DNA of 6,205 nt from Chthoniobacterales bacterium. Its GTDB lineage: Bacteria > Verrucomicrobiota > Verrucomicrobiia > Chthoniobacterales > UBA10450. Both the position numbers and the translations under genes were made by a program. The stretch lies in contig JACCXL010000357.1 in NCBI GenBank assembly GCA_013697015.1, positions 1 through 6,205 of the forward strand, given 5' to 3'. Under the pieces are notes generated by a model. It was given only the letters and a program-made list of their open reading frames with translations, searched no databases and had not been told where the DNA came from. Each line of letters opens with the position of its first letter. Position 1 is the first letter of the stretch. Of the stretch, positions 6,095 to 6,205 are shown piece by piece.

Positions 6095-6205
6095 GTGACA
6101 AAGCACGGCAGAAGCGGGCGGCTTGCGCGCACCGTGTCCAACGAGGCCAGCGGTCTCGTGATCGCGATCGCACTGGCTGTGTTGACGGGCTGGGTTTTCC
6201 ACATT
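6095..6205 (+). CDS. Membrane protein N-terminus (cut by window end)
   Basis: Only 37 codons are visible, with no stop before the window edge. After a basic head (MTKHGRSGRLARTVSN, 1-16) comes a hydrophobic segment, about 18-37, containing LVIAIALAVLTGWVFHI. By the positive-inside rule the N-terminus should stay in the cytoplasm and the segment should be the first transmembrane helix. The phrase 'ALAVLTGWVFHI' resembles the first helix of membrane-bound sensor proteins (histidine kinase or GGDEF/PAS type), but a small transporter is also possible; function cannot be assigned from this fragment. GTG at 6095 is chosen because the frame closes at TAA 6071-6073 and no ATG lies between. No clear Shine-Dalgarno is seen. 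Confidence 0.6.
   Translation, partial: MTKHGRSGRLARTVSNEASGLVIAIALAVLTGWVFHI

Noticed and set aside
6095..6205. Low-affinity iron permease assignment for the last gene
   Set aside because: Only one hydrophobic segment is visible, and it lacks motifs specific to that family; a sensor-type membrane protein fits at least as well.

Overview
The window is a moderately GC-rich bacterial chromosomal segment. Dense coding, a large cyclase/ATPase/TPR signalling protein, an exported M20-type peptidase homologue and a small Phd/RelE-type toxin-antitoxin pair suggest a soil or sediment bacterium. Verrucomicrobiota or Acidobacteriota would fit, but this is an impression, not something the sequence proves.

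Layout. On the minus strand, 4841-3351 encodes a secreted or periplasmic M20-family peptidase homologue. It is followed 80 bp downstream by 3270-1, a 1089-residue cytosolic class III nucleotide cyclase fused to an AAA/STAND-like ATPase and TPR-like repeats. On the plus strand, diverging from the peptidase across a 132-bp gap, lie a Phd/YefM-type antitoxin (4974-5252) and an overlapping RelE/ParE-type toxin (5242-5517, TTG start). Directly after the toxin stop is a frameshifted, truncated copy of the N-terminal end of an M20 gene (5519-5627, minus strand). It carries a direct repeat of the intact gene's 5' end, so the toxin-antitoxin pair sits between two copies of the same coding segment. A short transcription unit follows at about 5686-5965: a promoter with a consensus -35 box, a 58-codon charged peptide gene with a DLEP...GGG segment, and a strong stem-loop. 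After about 130 bp without a convincing gene, the N-terminus of a membrane protein (6095 to the window end) begins with a GTG codon.

Working together. The antitoxin and toxin form one operon by overlap. The peptidase and cyclase may share a transcript, but a weak hairpin lies between them and no functional link is evident. Three things deserve most attention. First, the M20 homologue appears to have lost all the classical ligands of one of its two metal sites while keeping the second site's terminal ligands and the Glu-Glu pair. Second, the M20 remnant and direct repeat bracket the toxin-antitoxin module. Third, the unannotated 58-aa gene looks like a leader-peptide-type (RiPP or GG-motif) small protein.
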